64,000 nucleotides of DNA from Geomonas propionica (GTDB lineage: Bacteria > Desulfobacterota > Desulfuromonadia > Geobacterales > Geobacteraceae): the NCBI RefSeq assembly GCF_016458235.1, contig NZ_JAEMHK010000006.1, forward strand, positions 1-64,000, read 5' to 3'. The first letter of the stretch is position 1. Every line of letters begins with the position of its first letter. Position numbers and translations under genes: made by a program. Positions 8,427 to 16,849 of this stretch are shown here, piece after piece. Below the pieces are notes generated by a model, which worked only from the letters and a program-made list of their open reading frames with translations, searched no databases and was not told the DNA's origin.

Positions 8427-8458
8427 GGCCCCCGGTTGCCTTGCCGGGGGCCCTTTTT
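8427..8458 (+). terminator. Rho-independent terminator
   Basis: Perfect 9-bp stem GGCCCCCGG (8427-8435) / CCGGGGGCC (8444-8452), 8-base loop, then CTTTTT. Ends the lipoprotein-exported protein-TonB-like unit. Confidence 0.85.
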
Positions 8459-8546
8459 CATTTACTTCCCCCACGTCTGGACCTATATTCTCCCTACCCA
8501 TATCCCCCGAAGTCACGCCGGTGCTGCCGCGCGGACGGAGATTGCC

Positions 8547-9020
8547 ATGACCGACAAACGAGTGACCGTGTACCTCGCCTCCCCCCTGGGCTTCAGCCGC
8601 GAAAACAACCCGTACCGCGAACGGATCAAGGAGCGCCTGAGCCGCCTGGGCTGCAGCGTCTTCGACCCCTGGGAACAGAAAGAGGTGGCGCAGCGGATCG
8701 AGCAGGCCATGTCCGTCGATGATGGGGCGGAGCGGGCACGCGCCATCCAGGAGGCGGCGCGCTTCACGGGCGCGGTCAACGCGCGGGGACTCAAGGGGAG
8801 CGACCTGGTGCTGGCGGTCCTGGACGGGACCGAGCCCGACAGCGGCACGGTGTCAGAACTGGGCTACGGCGCCGGGATCGGTAAAAGGTGCTACGGCCTG
8901 CGCACCGACTTCAGGGACTGCGGCGACTTTCCCGGCGTGCCGCTCAACCTGCAGGTGCTCCATTTCATCGAGGCGAGCGGCGGCCGGCTGTTCAGGAAGA
9001 TCGAAGAGATCGTGTTTTGA
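8547..9020 (+). CDS. Nucleoside 2-deoxyribosyltransferase family protein
   Basis: 157 residues, cytosolic. N-terminal VYLASPLGFSRENNPYRERI and the block SDLVLAVLDGTEPDSGTVSELGYGAG are the hallmark nucleotide-binding and catalytic (Glu in SELG) elements of the family, which exchanges bases between deoxynucleosides or hydrolyses damaged nucleotides (as in the related DNPH1 group). The ATG at 8547 is chosen for fit with the conserved N-terminal strand. It is monocistronic, with a terminator upstream and a REPIN-like repeat downstream. Transfer versus hydrolase activity cannot be decided by eye. Confidence 0.8.
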   Translation: MTDKRVTVYLASPLGFSRENNPYRERIKERLSRLGCSVFDPWEQKEVAQRIEQAMSVDDGAERARAIQEAARFTGAVNARGLKGSDLVLAVLDGTEPDSGTVSELGYGAGIGKRCYGLRTDFRDCGDFPGVPLNLQVLHFIEASGGRLFRKIEEIVF

Positions 9021-9033
9021 CGGCTCTATACGG

Positions 9034-9143
9034 CCCTCTCCCAAAGGGAGAGGGTGCCCGAAGGGCGGGTGAGGGCTCCGCCCGCTGCTGTCATGTTGCC
9101 CTTGGCAACGCCCTCACCCTAGCCCTCTCCCAAAGGGAGAGGG
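9034..9143. repeat. REPIN-like inverted pair of hairpins
   Basis: Two identical hairpins CCCTCTCCC-AAA-GGGAGAGGG (9034-9054 and 9123-9143) flank the inverted arms GGGTGAGGGC (9067-9076) and GCCCTCACCC (9110-9119). The whole unit is therefore a symmetrical, foldable element of about 110 bases. Its design matches the inverted pair at 48212-48328, though the sequences differ in detail. No RAYT transposase is in the window. Confidence 0.75.
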
Positions 9144-9179
9144 GATTTCGAACAACCTCCTGCCTAGTCAGTTTTAATA

Positions 9180-9208
9180 TTGACAGCGCCCATCGTTGCG
9201 GCTAGCTT
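9180..9208 (+). promoter_or_regulatory. Sigma-70-type promoter close to the MFS start
   Basis: TTGACA (9180-9185), 17-base spacer, TAGCTT (9203-9208). Transcription would begin around 9215, within a few bases of the GTG at 9212 and ATG at 9218, leaving almost no leader for ribosome binding. Confidence 0.45.
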
Positions 9209-9217
9209 GGCGTGACC

Positions 9218-10444
9218 ATGAGCGACACCGGCCACGACAGCAACCTTACCCGACAGTTCCGCCCACCCAACCACCGCCAGAGCGTGCAGGTGCTGACCTG
9301 CTGCGTCATCGGCTTCATCTGTTTCCTCGGGGCCTACATGCGCATCCCGGTGCTGCCTCTTCTGGCCAGCAGCATCGGCGCCGGCACCGCGCAGATCGGG
9401 CTCATCAACGCCGCCTTCATGCTTTCCGCCGGCATCCTCGCCGTCCCGTCCGGGCTCCTCTCGGACCGGATCGGCATCAGGCCGGTCCTCATCTCCGGCC
9501 TCGCCCTGATGAGCTGCGCTTCGCTGCTGATTCCCTTCTGCTACACGCCGCTTTTCCTAGGCGCCGTTTATCTCATCTTCGGCATGGGACTCTCCGCCTT
9601 CACCCCCACCATGATGTCCTCGGTGGCCCGCGTGGTGCCCCGCTCCCACGTCGGTCGCGCCTACAGCTGGTACACCACCGCCGTCTACCTCGCCATGACC
9701 TTCGGCCCCGCCTCCGGCGGCTGGTTCGGCAAGGCGCTGGGGATCCGCGAAGTGTTCTTCGTCTCGGGAGGCCTGATCGTGGCGGCCCTGGTGGCCGTCG
9801 TCTGCTTCCTGCCGCGCACCGAGGAAGAGCCCCACGACGAGCACGCCGAGGAGCTTCCCACCGGCATCCTCTCCAACCGGCGGCTCATGGCGGCGCTGGT
9901 GGGGACGCTCGGGGGGTGCTTCGGTTTCGGCATGTTCATCTCCTTTCTCCCCCTGCATGCCCGCGCCCTCGGCCTCAACGTGGGGCAGATCGGCATCATC
10001 TTCGCGGCGCAGGCCCTGGTCAACGTGCTCCTGCGCATCCCGTTCGGCCACCTGAGCGACCGGGTCGACCGCGGCCTCATGTCCGGCATCGGCCTCGTGC
10101 TCTGCGCACACGCCGTGGGCGCCGCGGGGCTTGCCCACGGCATGGTGTCGCTCCTCATCTGCGCCTGCGTCCTCGGGGCCGGCATGGGGATCGGCTTCAC
10201 CGCCCTGAGCGCCCTGGTGGTGGTCGTGATGCCTCCCCGGCAGCGGGGTCTCGGACTGGGGCTGTACAACAGCTGTATCTACCTCGGCATGATGTTAAGT
10301 TCTGCAACCATGGGCATGGTCATCAAGGCCGCAGACTTCGCCACCGGCTTTTTCAGCGCCGGCGCCGTCACTTTTATACTGGCAGTACTTTTCTCTTATC
10401 TATACCGTGATACCATGTTGAGTCTGTCAAGGAAGGATCAGTAA
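9218..10444 (+). CDS. Major facilitator superfamily transporter
   Basis: 408 residues with twelve predicted transmembrane helices. The MFS loop 2-3 motif appears as GLLSDRIGIRPVL (about residue 80) and its repeat in the second half as GHLSDRVDRGLM (about 280). Overall layout is that of drug/metabolite proton antiporters; substrate unknown. Start could be GTG 9212 or ATG 9218; neither has a clear Shine-Dalgarno. A cytoplasmic, histidine- and glutamate-rich loop (EEEPHDEHAEELP) joins the two halves. Next gene starts 25 bases downstream, so the transglutaminase-like gene may share the transcript. Confidence 0.85.
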   Translation: MSDTGHDSNLTRQFRPPNHRQSVQVLTCCVIGFICFLGAYMRIPVLPLLASSIGAGTAQIGLINAAFMLSAGILAVPSGLLSDRIGIRPVLISGLALMSCASLLIPFCYTPLFLGAVYLIFGMGLSAFTPTMMSSVARVVPRSHVGRAYSWYTTAVYLAMTFGPASGGWFGKALGIREVFFVSGGLIVAALVAVVCFLPRTEEEPHDEHAEELPTGILSNRRLMAALVGTLGGCFGFGMFISFLPLHARALGLNVGQIGIIFAAQALVNVLLRIPFGHLSDRVDRGLMSGIGLVLCAHAVGAAGLAHGMVSLLICACVLGAGMGIGFTALSALVVVVMPPRQRGLGLGLYNSCIYLGMMLSSATMGMVIKAADFATGFFSAGAVTFILAVLFSYLYRDTMLSLSRKDQ

Positions 10445-10469
10445 CCGCTACAGACAGGAAGGGTGGAGC

Positions 10470-11076
10470 ATGGAACAGTACCTGGAAGCGACGGAGTATA
10501 TCGACTGGCGACATCGGACCGTACTGGAAAAGGCGCAGAGCCTGTCCGCCGGCGAACACAACCAGACGGTAATCGCACGACGCTGCTTCGAGTTTGTCCG
10601 CGACCAGATCAAGCACAGCTGGGACTACCAGATCGGCCCGGTGACCTGCCGCGCCTCCGATGTGCTCGAGCACGGCACCGGCTACTGCTATGCCAAGAGC
10701 CATCTGCTGGCCGCCCTGCTGCGCGCCAACGGCATCCCTGCCGGACTGTGCTACCAGCGCCTCTCCCTGCACGACGGCGGCCCGCCCTACTGTCTGCACG
10801 GGCTGAACGCCGTCTGGCTGCCGGACCACGGCTGGTACCGGGTCGACCCGCGCGGCAATAAACCCGGCATCGCCGCCCAGTTCGCCCCCCCCCGACGAGC
10901 GCCTTGCCTTCTCGATCAGTGAGCGGCTGGAAGCCGACCTTCCCGAGATCTGGCCCGAGCCGCTGCCGCTGGTGGTCCGTACGCTTAGCACGCACCAGAC
11001 GATCACGGAGGTATACCAGAACCTGCCCGACATCGAACTCGTCGGCGCTTTCAGTTCCGAGACCATCACCTTCTGA
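10470..11076 (+). pseudogene. Transglutaminase-like protein, frameshifted at a C9 tract
   Basis: The first 140 codons encode a cytosolic transglutaminase-like (cysteine protease fold) domain with an apparent triad: C73 in GTGYCYAKSHLLAALLRANG, H110 in CLHGLNAVW and D126 in YRVDPRGN. At a run of nine C (10885-10893) the frame shifts and stops at 10922 after ten unrelated residues. Removing one C restores a frame reading APPDERLAFSISERLEADLP and ending QNLPDIELVGAFSSETITF at 11076, giving a protein of about 201 residues. So this is a recent frameshift, a phase-variable tract or a sequencing error. The conserved restored tail argues the gene was intact very recently. Confidence 0.75.
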
Positions 11077-11092
11077 AAAAAAGGAGAACGAG

Positions 11093-11998
11093 ATGAAACG
11101 CCCCGCCGTAATGACCGCACTCGTCCTGGCTTTCACGCTGCTGCTGGCCCAGGCCGCCTGCGCCGAACTCACCAAGCTCGCCGACAACGTCTACTCCTAC
11201 GTGGGGAGCAAAGACGCCTCGCCGGGACACAGCTTCGCAGCCAACGCCGGTATCGTCATAGGCAAAGACGGGGTGCTGGTGGTCGACACCCTGATCTCCG
11301 CCAAGGAAGGGAAGCGCTTCCTGGCCGACATCCGCAAGGTCACCGACAAGCCGATCAGGTACGTGGTGAACACCCACACCCACCTGGACCACGCGCTGGG
11401 CAACTGCGTGTTCTCCAAACTGGGCGCGACCGTCATCTCCCACGAGGCCGACCGCAACTACCTTGCGGCCAACGGCGCCGGGCTCTTGCAGCGTGCGGCG
11501 AACTACGGCTTGAAGCCCGAGGATATGGCCGGAACCGAGATAGCTGTCCCCACCCTCGCCTTCAGCAACGAGATGCTGATCGACCTCGGCGGCGAGCAAG
11601 TGCGCCTGATCCGCACCGCTCCCTCCCACACCGCGGGAAGCCTGGTGGTCTACCTCCCCGCAGAAAAGATACTCTTCGCCGGCGACATCCTCTTCACCGA
11701 CTTCCATCCCTTCCTGGCCGACGGCGACTTCGGCGGTTGGATACGGAGCATAGATTCCCTGCTGGCGATGGACGTGGACAAGGTCGTCCCCGGTCACGGT
11801 CCCCTTTCCGGCAAGAAGGACCTGCAGGATATGAAGGAATACATCCAGCTCTTCGACCAGAAGGCGACCGAGTTGGCGGCGAAGGGTGGCGACGCCGACG
11901 CTATCAGCGCCGAACTGCTGAAGACGCTCCCGAAGCGCAACATGGCGGAATGGATGGTGAACTACAACGTGAAGAGCCGCTACCTCGCCAAGAAGTAG
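11093..11998 (+). CDS. Exported metallo-beta-lactamase-fold hydrolase
   Basis: 301 residues with a signal peptide (MKRPAVMTALVLAFTLLLAQAACA). The zinc-binding motif HTHLDH is at 95-100, followed by the other fold markers SHTAGS, FAGDILFTD and VVPGHGP. Members hydrolyse thioesters, lactams or related bonds; this exported type with N-terminal LADNVYSYVGS resembles periplasmic MBLs linked to quinoprotein or sulfur pathways, but the substrate cannot be told. AAAAGGAGA lies before the ATG at 11093; longer readings upstream overlap the frameshifted gene and are artefacts. A terminator follows. Confidence 0.82.
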   Translation: MKRPAVMTALVLAFTLLLAQAACAELTKLADNVYSYVGSKDASPGHSFAANAGIVIGKDGVLVVDTLISAKEGKRFLADIRKVTDKPIRYVVNTHTHLDHALGNCVFSKLGATVISHEADRNYLAANGAGLLQRAANYGLKPEDMAGTEIAVPTLAFSNEMLIDLGGEQVRLIRTAPSHTAGSLVVYLPAEKILFAGDILFTDFHPFLADGDFGGWIRSIDSLLAMDVDKVVPGHGPLSGKKDLQDMKEYIQLFDQKATELAAKGGDADAISAELLKTLPKRNMAEWMVNYNVKSRYLAKK

Positions 11999-12028
11999 CG
12001 ACGGTTTCGCAGAATTAAAGCGCTAAGG

Positions 12029-12054
12029 GGTGGCCACAAGTGGCCGCCTCTTTT
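12029..12054 (+). terminator. Rho-independent terminator
   Basis: GGTGGCCA / TGGCCGCC 8-bp stem (one G-T pair), CAAG loop, then TCTTTT. Ends the MBL gene. Confidence 0.7.
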
Positions 12055-12135
12055 CTGTTGCAGTCTGCTGGTCTGCTGTCACGCTCCACACTGGAATCTC
12101 CCGAAAGGACGTGGCGCCCCAATGATGTTTGGGTG

Positions 12136-12330
12136 TCAGATCTTCGAGTAGTGATCTACACTCCCGCTTTCTACCCACTCTTCCTCGTCCCACTTCGTTT
12201 GCACGAAATCTTCATCTAAGAGGTTGTCATCCCCCTGCTCGGCCATCAGGCGAAACTTTTCCTCCCACCCTTCCCGGGCTCTCACTATCTTCATTGCTGT
12301 CTTCACAAGCTCCCTCCACTCGGCCTGCAA
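12136..12330 (-). pseudogene. Remnant of a MazE/AbrB-type antitoxin (C-terminal part)
   Basis: The reading frame gives 64 residues: GWEEKFRLMAEQGDDNLLDEDF followed by TKWDEEEWVE. This is the acidic toxin-binding tail pattern of MazE/AbrB-fold antitoxins (a GWxExFxxMAxxGDDxLLD core and a WDxxEW end). The N-terminal DNA-binding swapped-hairpin domain is missing: an in-frame TAG sits just upstream of the TTG, and no good start exists except an internal ATG. No toxin gene fits in the 140 bases downstream. I read it as the stump of a lost toxin-antitoxin locus. Family match is from memory of the tail pattern. Confidence 0.45.
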
Positions 12331-12400
12331 ACTCTAACCTACACCGAGATATGTGATCAAGAGTTATCGCATCATAGGCTTTCATGGCACATAGCTGTCG

Positions 12401-15400
12401 TTACCTGAACTCCAGCTTGTAGTATACGTCGACGCCGGACTCGGAGCCGCTCTGGGTCTCGATCTGCATGCGCTTGAAGATGTCGTAGCGCACCCGGAAC
12501 AGGTTTTGGCCGGTGATCAGGGACCGACCGTAGCTGAGGTAGAGTTCCGGGGTCAGGTACTTGCCGACCGAGAAGACCGACTCGCCGGCGGTGGGGGTCT
12601 TGGCGGAAATGGCGCCGGTCGGGGTGGTGGCGATCTCCTTGTACCCCATCCGGCCGGTGCTCGAGGTATCGACCTGCTCCAGTCCCAGCGTGCTCAGGCC
12701 GAGCCGGTCCTTGATCTGGTCCTGCAACGACTCGGACTTGCCGAAGGAGAAGAGGCCGGCGGCCGCGGTGGCCAGCGCTCCACCCTGCTCGTTGCTGCTC
12801 CCCATCGGGTGCCCGAGCACCATGTAGGCGAGTATGTCCACCTCGGGCATGGTCGGCTCGGAGTAGAGCTTCACCACCGGCGCGTTCAGGAATCCACCCA
12901 CGGTCACCCCGGCCTTCACGTCCCCCACCGTGCGCAGGGCAAGGACGTCGAGGGTGGGACGGGTCACCGGGTCGTTGACGTAATAGATCCGCCCACGCAC
13001 GATCTCCAGGTTCATGCCGTAGGCGCGGTAGCGACCCTTGATCACCTTGATCTCTCCGGAACTCTCGATCTTGTCGATCCCGTTCAAGACCAGTTCCATG
13101 CTGCCGCCGAGCTGGGCGTCGATGCCGGACGCCTCCACCTGCACCTTATCCCCGAGCACCACCTTCACCCTCCCATCAACGAGCAGCGGGATGGCGGCCT
13201 CCTTGCTTTTCGGGGGAGCACCCTCGAAAACCACATCTTCGCTGGGCGCGACCACGTGCTGCGCGGGAGAGCCGGAGATCAGCATTTCCGGGATGCCGAT
13301 ATCGCCGTTGATGGTGGCCTTTTTGGCGTCGCCGGTGATGGTGAGTTGAGGCGAGGTGTACATGGTGAGTTCGGGCAGGTACACGGTCTGGAAACGCTGG
13401 CCGCTCAGGGTGCCCTTGTAATCCTGCACCTGCCACCCCTTGAGCCGCATGAGCAGGTTGCCGACCAGTTCACCGCCGCCGGAGAGGGCGCGGAGCCGTT
13501 CAATGCGCATCTCGTCGTGTTCCAGGCGCGCCAGGAGTTCCACGCCGGTAAGGGTGATCCCGGCGCTCGGGAGATAGGCGCCGGCATCGGCGAGCTGCAG
13601 GGTCCCGTTCACGGTGGGAGCGCCCCAGGTCCCTCCCGCCTTTAGATCGACGCTGAGCGTGCCGCGGGTTTCCTGCACCAGGCCAGGGAAAAAGGTGTTG
13701 AGGAAACCATGCTCCTGCAGCGTCCCCGATAAGCTCCCCTGCACCGTGCCGTTCGGGTTGGGAGTCACCGGCAGCCGGGCCGGGATGGGGAGGATGAAGT
13801 CCCCCTTGGCTTGGCCGTAGTCCGCGAGGGAAAGATCGAGGTTGCCGCTCAGGCTCTCGCCGCGCCAGGCGAAGTTGAGCAGAGCCGACCGGATCGCGGC
13901 GCTCGCCTCACCGGCATTTCCCTGCCACCGGGCGCTCCCCTGTGAGAAGCCCGCCTCCCCCGCCATCTCCAGCCGCTTGCCGGGGAGGAGCCTCCCCTTG
14001 GCGCTGCCGTGCAGTTCCCCCTCGATGTTGACCGTCCCGGGAAGCCACGGGCGCAGCAGGGCGGGCTTGATGTCACTCCACTGAACGCTGAAGTCCCCGG
14101 TCCCGGGAAGGGTGGTTCCGGCGGGAGCATCGGAGTCGAGAGCCGCGCGCAGGCTGCCGCCGGTGTCGAGCCAGAGGTCGGCGGCGGCGCGGGTCCCTTT
14201 GCGGTCGGCGTCGACGCGCAGGGTGAACTGGCTGCCGATCACCTTTTCGCCCTGGGAGCGGTAGGCGCCGGTGGCATCGGCGCTGCCGTGCAGCACCAGC
14301 TCGCCGCCCGCTTTCCCGGTGTAATGCCGCTCGAAGGCGACCTCGGCCCGTTCGATGGAGGCATCAAATTCGTCCCCCTTGGCGCGCCAGAGGACCCGCC
14401 CCCCTGCGAGGGCCGTGTGGCCGCTTAGATCCATGCGCCGTCCCGGTTGCAGCCGCCCCTTCATCTCCCCTGCGAGCCTCCCCTCCAGGGTGAGGTCGGG
14501 TGACAAGTACGGTCGCAGCAGCGCCAGGTCCAAGCCGGACCAGTTTAAGGTGAGGTCGCCGCGTCTGGGGATGGCGAGGGCGGCAGGCTGATCGGAATGG
14601 AAGGTGAGGTTGGCGCTGCCTTCTCCATTTTCCAAGGCAAGCTCGGCGGCGGCGTTCACGCCCCCCTCCCAGCCCTGCAGCGTAGCCTGGAACCGCTCCA
14701 CTCCCAACCGTTTGCCGTCGGTGACCACCGCCCCGCTCGCCTCGGCGCGGGCCGTGACAGTAGCGCGCCCCCCGGGGGCAAGGCGCAGGTCGAAACTGCC
14801 GGAGGAAGCGCCGGAGAGATCCCCCTTGGGGAGCCAGACGTCGGCCCGGGCCAGGTTGAGCCCGCTCCAGCTGCCCCGGAAGGCGCCCGACCGGTCGCGG
14901 TTTAGGTTCCCGGCCAGTTCCAGCCGCTCGCCGGGGGCGCCGTCGATGACCAGCGGCGTGGTGCTGAAACGCCCCTGCCCGATGACGAGTCGCGCCGGTG
15001 CGGCGAGTGCGAAAGGCCCCACGCCATCGTTGCCCGAGAAGCGGGAGAGTTCTCCGCGCCAGACGCCGTCGGCGTAACCGCCCGAGGCGCGGAGATGGAC
15101 CTGGGCGACGTTCGAAGTGAGCTGCGCCTCGAGGGTGTGCCGCTTCGAGGTGCCGGAGAGCGCGAAGGAGGCGGCATCCACCGCGAGCTCACCGGCCCGT
15201 ACCGCGTTCGCCGTTCCGCGCAGGTGGACCGGGTAATCCTTTCCCTCCCCGAGGCTCGCCTGCAGATCGACGGCGCCGGCGCTAACGCCGCCCACTGCCA
15301 GGTCACGCCCCTTGGCGGCGGCCGCTCCGGACAGCATGCCATCGCGCCAGCGCAGCCACCCGTCGGCGACGACGGCGCCGGCGCTCCCCGGCACCAATCC

Positions 15401-16849
15401 GGAGAGATCGGTCACGTCGGCCGTGAAATTGAAGCGGCGGTCGGGCTCGCCGCTGCCGCGCAAGCGGAACCCTTTTCCCGCCAGCACCAGGCGCTGCACC
15501 GCGAGCTCAGCGCCCGCGAAGCTCCCTTCCAGCTCGCCGGTCAGGTCGTGCCCCTTCAGCCTGCTCTCAAGAAGCCGCGCCTGCACGCTCCCCCGTACCG
15601 GCCCATGGTCCTGTTGCCCCACCACGCCGTTGAGATCGAGGTTCACCACCCCTTTCCACTCCGCGGCGAGGGCTTCCGGATCGAGCCCCCGACCCGAGAG
15701 TTTCCCGCTCACCCGCCAGCCGCTGCTCCAGTCCACGTCGAGCGCGCCGCGCACGCTCCCCTTGAGCCACTTGCCGGAGAGCGGGTCCAGGCGTACCCCT
15801 TTCTTGTCGCCACGGTAGCGCGCCGCGAGCCCCATGCTCTCCCAGCCCGGCCCGCGGTTGGTGAGGTCGAGGGTACCGAGGTAGCGGGACGGGCTCCCGG
15901 AGAAGGTGAGATCCCCGTTCAGGAGGGCGGGATGATCGAGTTCCCGCTCCAGGTCGAGGTGGTCGGCGTGGAGGGCCAGCGCGAAGAGCGGTTCGTCTTT
16001 AGTGAGAGTCATGCTGCCGTTGCCGGTGAGGACCCCCCGGCGGTCGGGGCGCAGCAAGCGGAAGCCTCTGAAGTTGAAGCCGGTTCGGGTGACGCCGAGT
16101 TCGCTGGTGAGCTCCAGGCGCCGGTGGCCGCGGCGGTTCCCGGTAACGGCGATGGGACCCGCCAGTTGCTCGGGCTCCCGCCCCGGCTCAAGCCGCGCCT
16201 GCACGATGACGGCGTCCAGGTCGGCCACCGGCCGCGACGGGGCGAGGCGCAGGTCGAGGCGCAGCGAGGGGCGCCTCAGCCCGGCCGTCAGTTCCACCGA
16301 GGCGCTACCACGGGCCTCCGAGACACTCCCTCCGGAAACGGTGAGGATGCCGTCGCGCAGGGTCAGCCCGGCCGCCGCTTCGCTCAACAGGAAGGGCTCC
16401 CCCTGGAAGTGGCGGTAGCTCATCCCCTTCAGGCTAAAATGCTCCACCCGCGCTTCCAGGCCCCGCAGCTTTTCGCTCACCTGCGGCCAGCTGAGTTCCG
16501 GGGCCTTGGCGACCAGCGGGGTATCGTCCTGAATGCGTAGCGCGGTAAGGGTGAGGTCGTGTACCAGGAGCTTGCCGTGCAAAAGGCGCACGGGTTCCCA
16601 GGCGAGGTCCAGGCGCTCCAGTTGCAGCACCATCTTGGGGCGGTCGAGCCGCACCCCGGTGAGCCGCAGCCGGTCCCAAAGGCGCCCCTCAACCTGCCGC
16701 ACCGACACCTTGCCTCCGGAAAGCCCCCCGAGAGTGGTCACGGCGAAACGGGCGCCCGAGCTGGTGTCCAGCAGCCAGAACAGCCCGGCAGCCGGGACGA
16801 CCACCAGGCCCAGCAGGGGGATCCCTATGTAGAGCGCAAGCCGCTTCAA
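12401..16849 (-). CDS. tamB: TamB, translocation and assembly module inner-membrane subunit
   Basis: 1482 residues. One N-terminal membrane helix (LALYIGIPLLGLVVVPAAGLFWL) anchors it in the inner membrane. The rest is a very long chain of short beta strands (the AsmA/TamB beta-taco that carries lipids or outer-membrane proteins across the periplasm). The last 350 residues are the DUF490 domain: ...VDILAYMVLGHP..., GKYLTPELYLSYGRSL and terminal VYYKLEFR. The start is TTG at 16849, overlapping the tamA stop as TTGA; the next methionine is about 70 residues in, past the anchor, which supports TTG. Coupled to tamA, as in other bacteria. Confidence 0.9.
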   Translation of the reverse strand: MKRLALYIGIPLLGLVVVPAAGLFWLLDTSSGARFAVTTLGGLSGGKVSVRQVEGRLWDRLRLTGVRLDRPKMVLQLERLDLAWEPVRLLHGKLLVHDLTLTALRIQDDTPLVAKAPELSWPQVSEKLRGLEARVEHFSLKGMSYRHFQGEPFLLSEAAAGLTLRDGILTVSGGSVSEARGSASVELTAGLRRPSLRLDLRLAPSRPVADLDAVIVQARLEPGREPEQLAGPIAVTGNRRGHRRLELTSELGVTRTGFNFRGFRLLRPDRRGVLTGNGSMTLTKDEPLFALALHADHLDLERELDHPALLNGDLTFSGSPSRYLGTLDLTNRGPGWESMGLAARYRGDKKGVRLDPLSGKWLKGSVRGALDVDWSSGWRVSGKLSGRGLDPEALAAEWKGVVNLDLNGVVGQQDHGPVRGSVQARLLESRLKGHDLTGELEGSFAGAELAVQRLVLAGKGFRLRGSGEPDRRFNFTADVTDLSGLVPGSAGAVVADGWLRWRDGMLSGAAAAKGRDLAVGGVSAGAVDLQASLGEGKDYPVHLRGTANAVRAGELAVDAASFALSGTSKRHTLEAQLTSNVAQVHLRASGGYADGVWRGELSRFSGNDGVGPFALAAPARLVIGQGRFSTTPLVIDGAPGERLELAGNLNRDRSGAFRGSWSGLNLARADVWLPKGDLSGASSGSFDLRLAPGGRATVTARAEASGAVVTDGKRLGVERFQATLQGWEGGVNAAAELALENGEGSANLTFHSDQPAALAIPRRGDLTLNWSGLDLALLRPYLSPDLTLEGRLAGEMKGRLQPGRRMDLSGHTALAGGRVLWRAKGDEFDASIERAEVAFERHYTGKAGGELVLHGSADATGAYRSQGEKVIGSQFTLRVDADRKGTRAAADLWLDTGGSLRAALDSDAPAGTTLPGTGDFSVQWSDIKPALLRPWLPGTVNIEGELHGSAKGRLLPGKRLEMAGEAGFSQGSARWQGNAGEASAAIRSALLNFAWRGESLSGNLDLSLADYGQAKGDFILPIPARLPVTPNPNGTVQGSLSGTLQEHGFLNTFFPGLVQETRGTLSVDLKAGGTWGAPTVNGTLQLADAGAYLPSAGITLTGVELLARLEHDEMRIERLRALSGGGELVGNLLMRLKGWQVQDYKGTLSGQRFQTVYLPELTMYTSPQLTITGDAKKATINGDIGIPEMLISGSPAQHVVAPSEDVVFEGAPPKSKEAAIPLLVDGRVKVVLGDKVQVEASGIDAQLGGSMELVLNGIDKIESSGEIKVIKGRYRAYGMNLEIVRGRIYYVNDPVTRPTLDVLALRTVGDVKAGVTVGGFLNAPVVKLYSEPTMPEVDILAYMVLGHPMGSSNEQGGALATAAAGLFSFGKSESLQDQIKDRLGLSTLGLEQVDTSSTGRMGYKEIATTPTGAISAKTPTAGESVFSVGKYLTPELYLSYGRSLITGQNLFRVRYDIFKRMQIETQSGSESGVDVYYKLEFR

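Noticed and set aside
10904..11092. N-terminal extension of the metallo-beta-lactamase-fold gene
   Set aside because: The extension is an out-of-frame read of the transglutaminase-like C-terminus; the ATG at 11093 has a good ribosome site and starts a signal peptide.
15095..16540. Long plus-strand frames inside tamB
   Set aside because: Low-complexity Arg/Pro/Gly/His-rich translations with no start signals, mirrored from the real gene.
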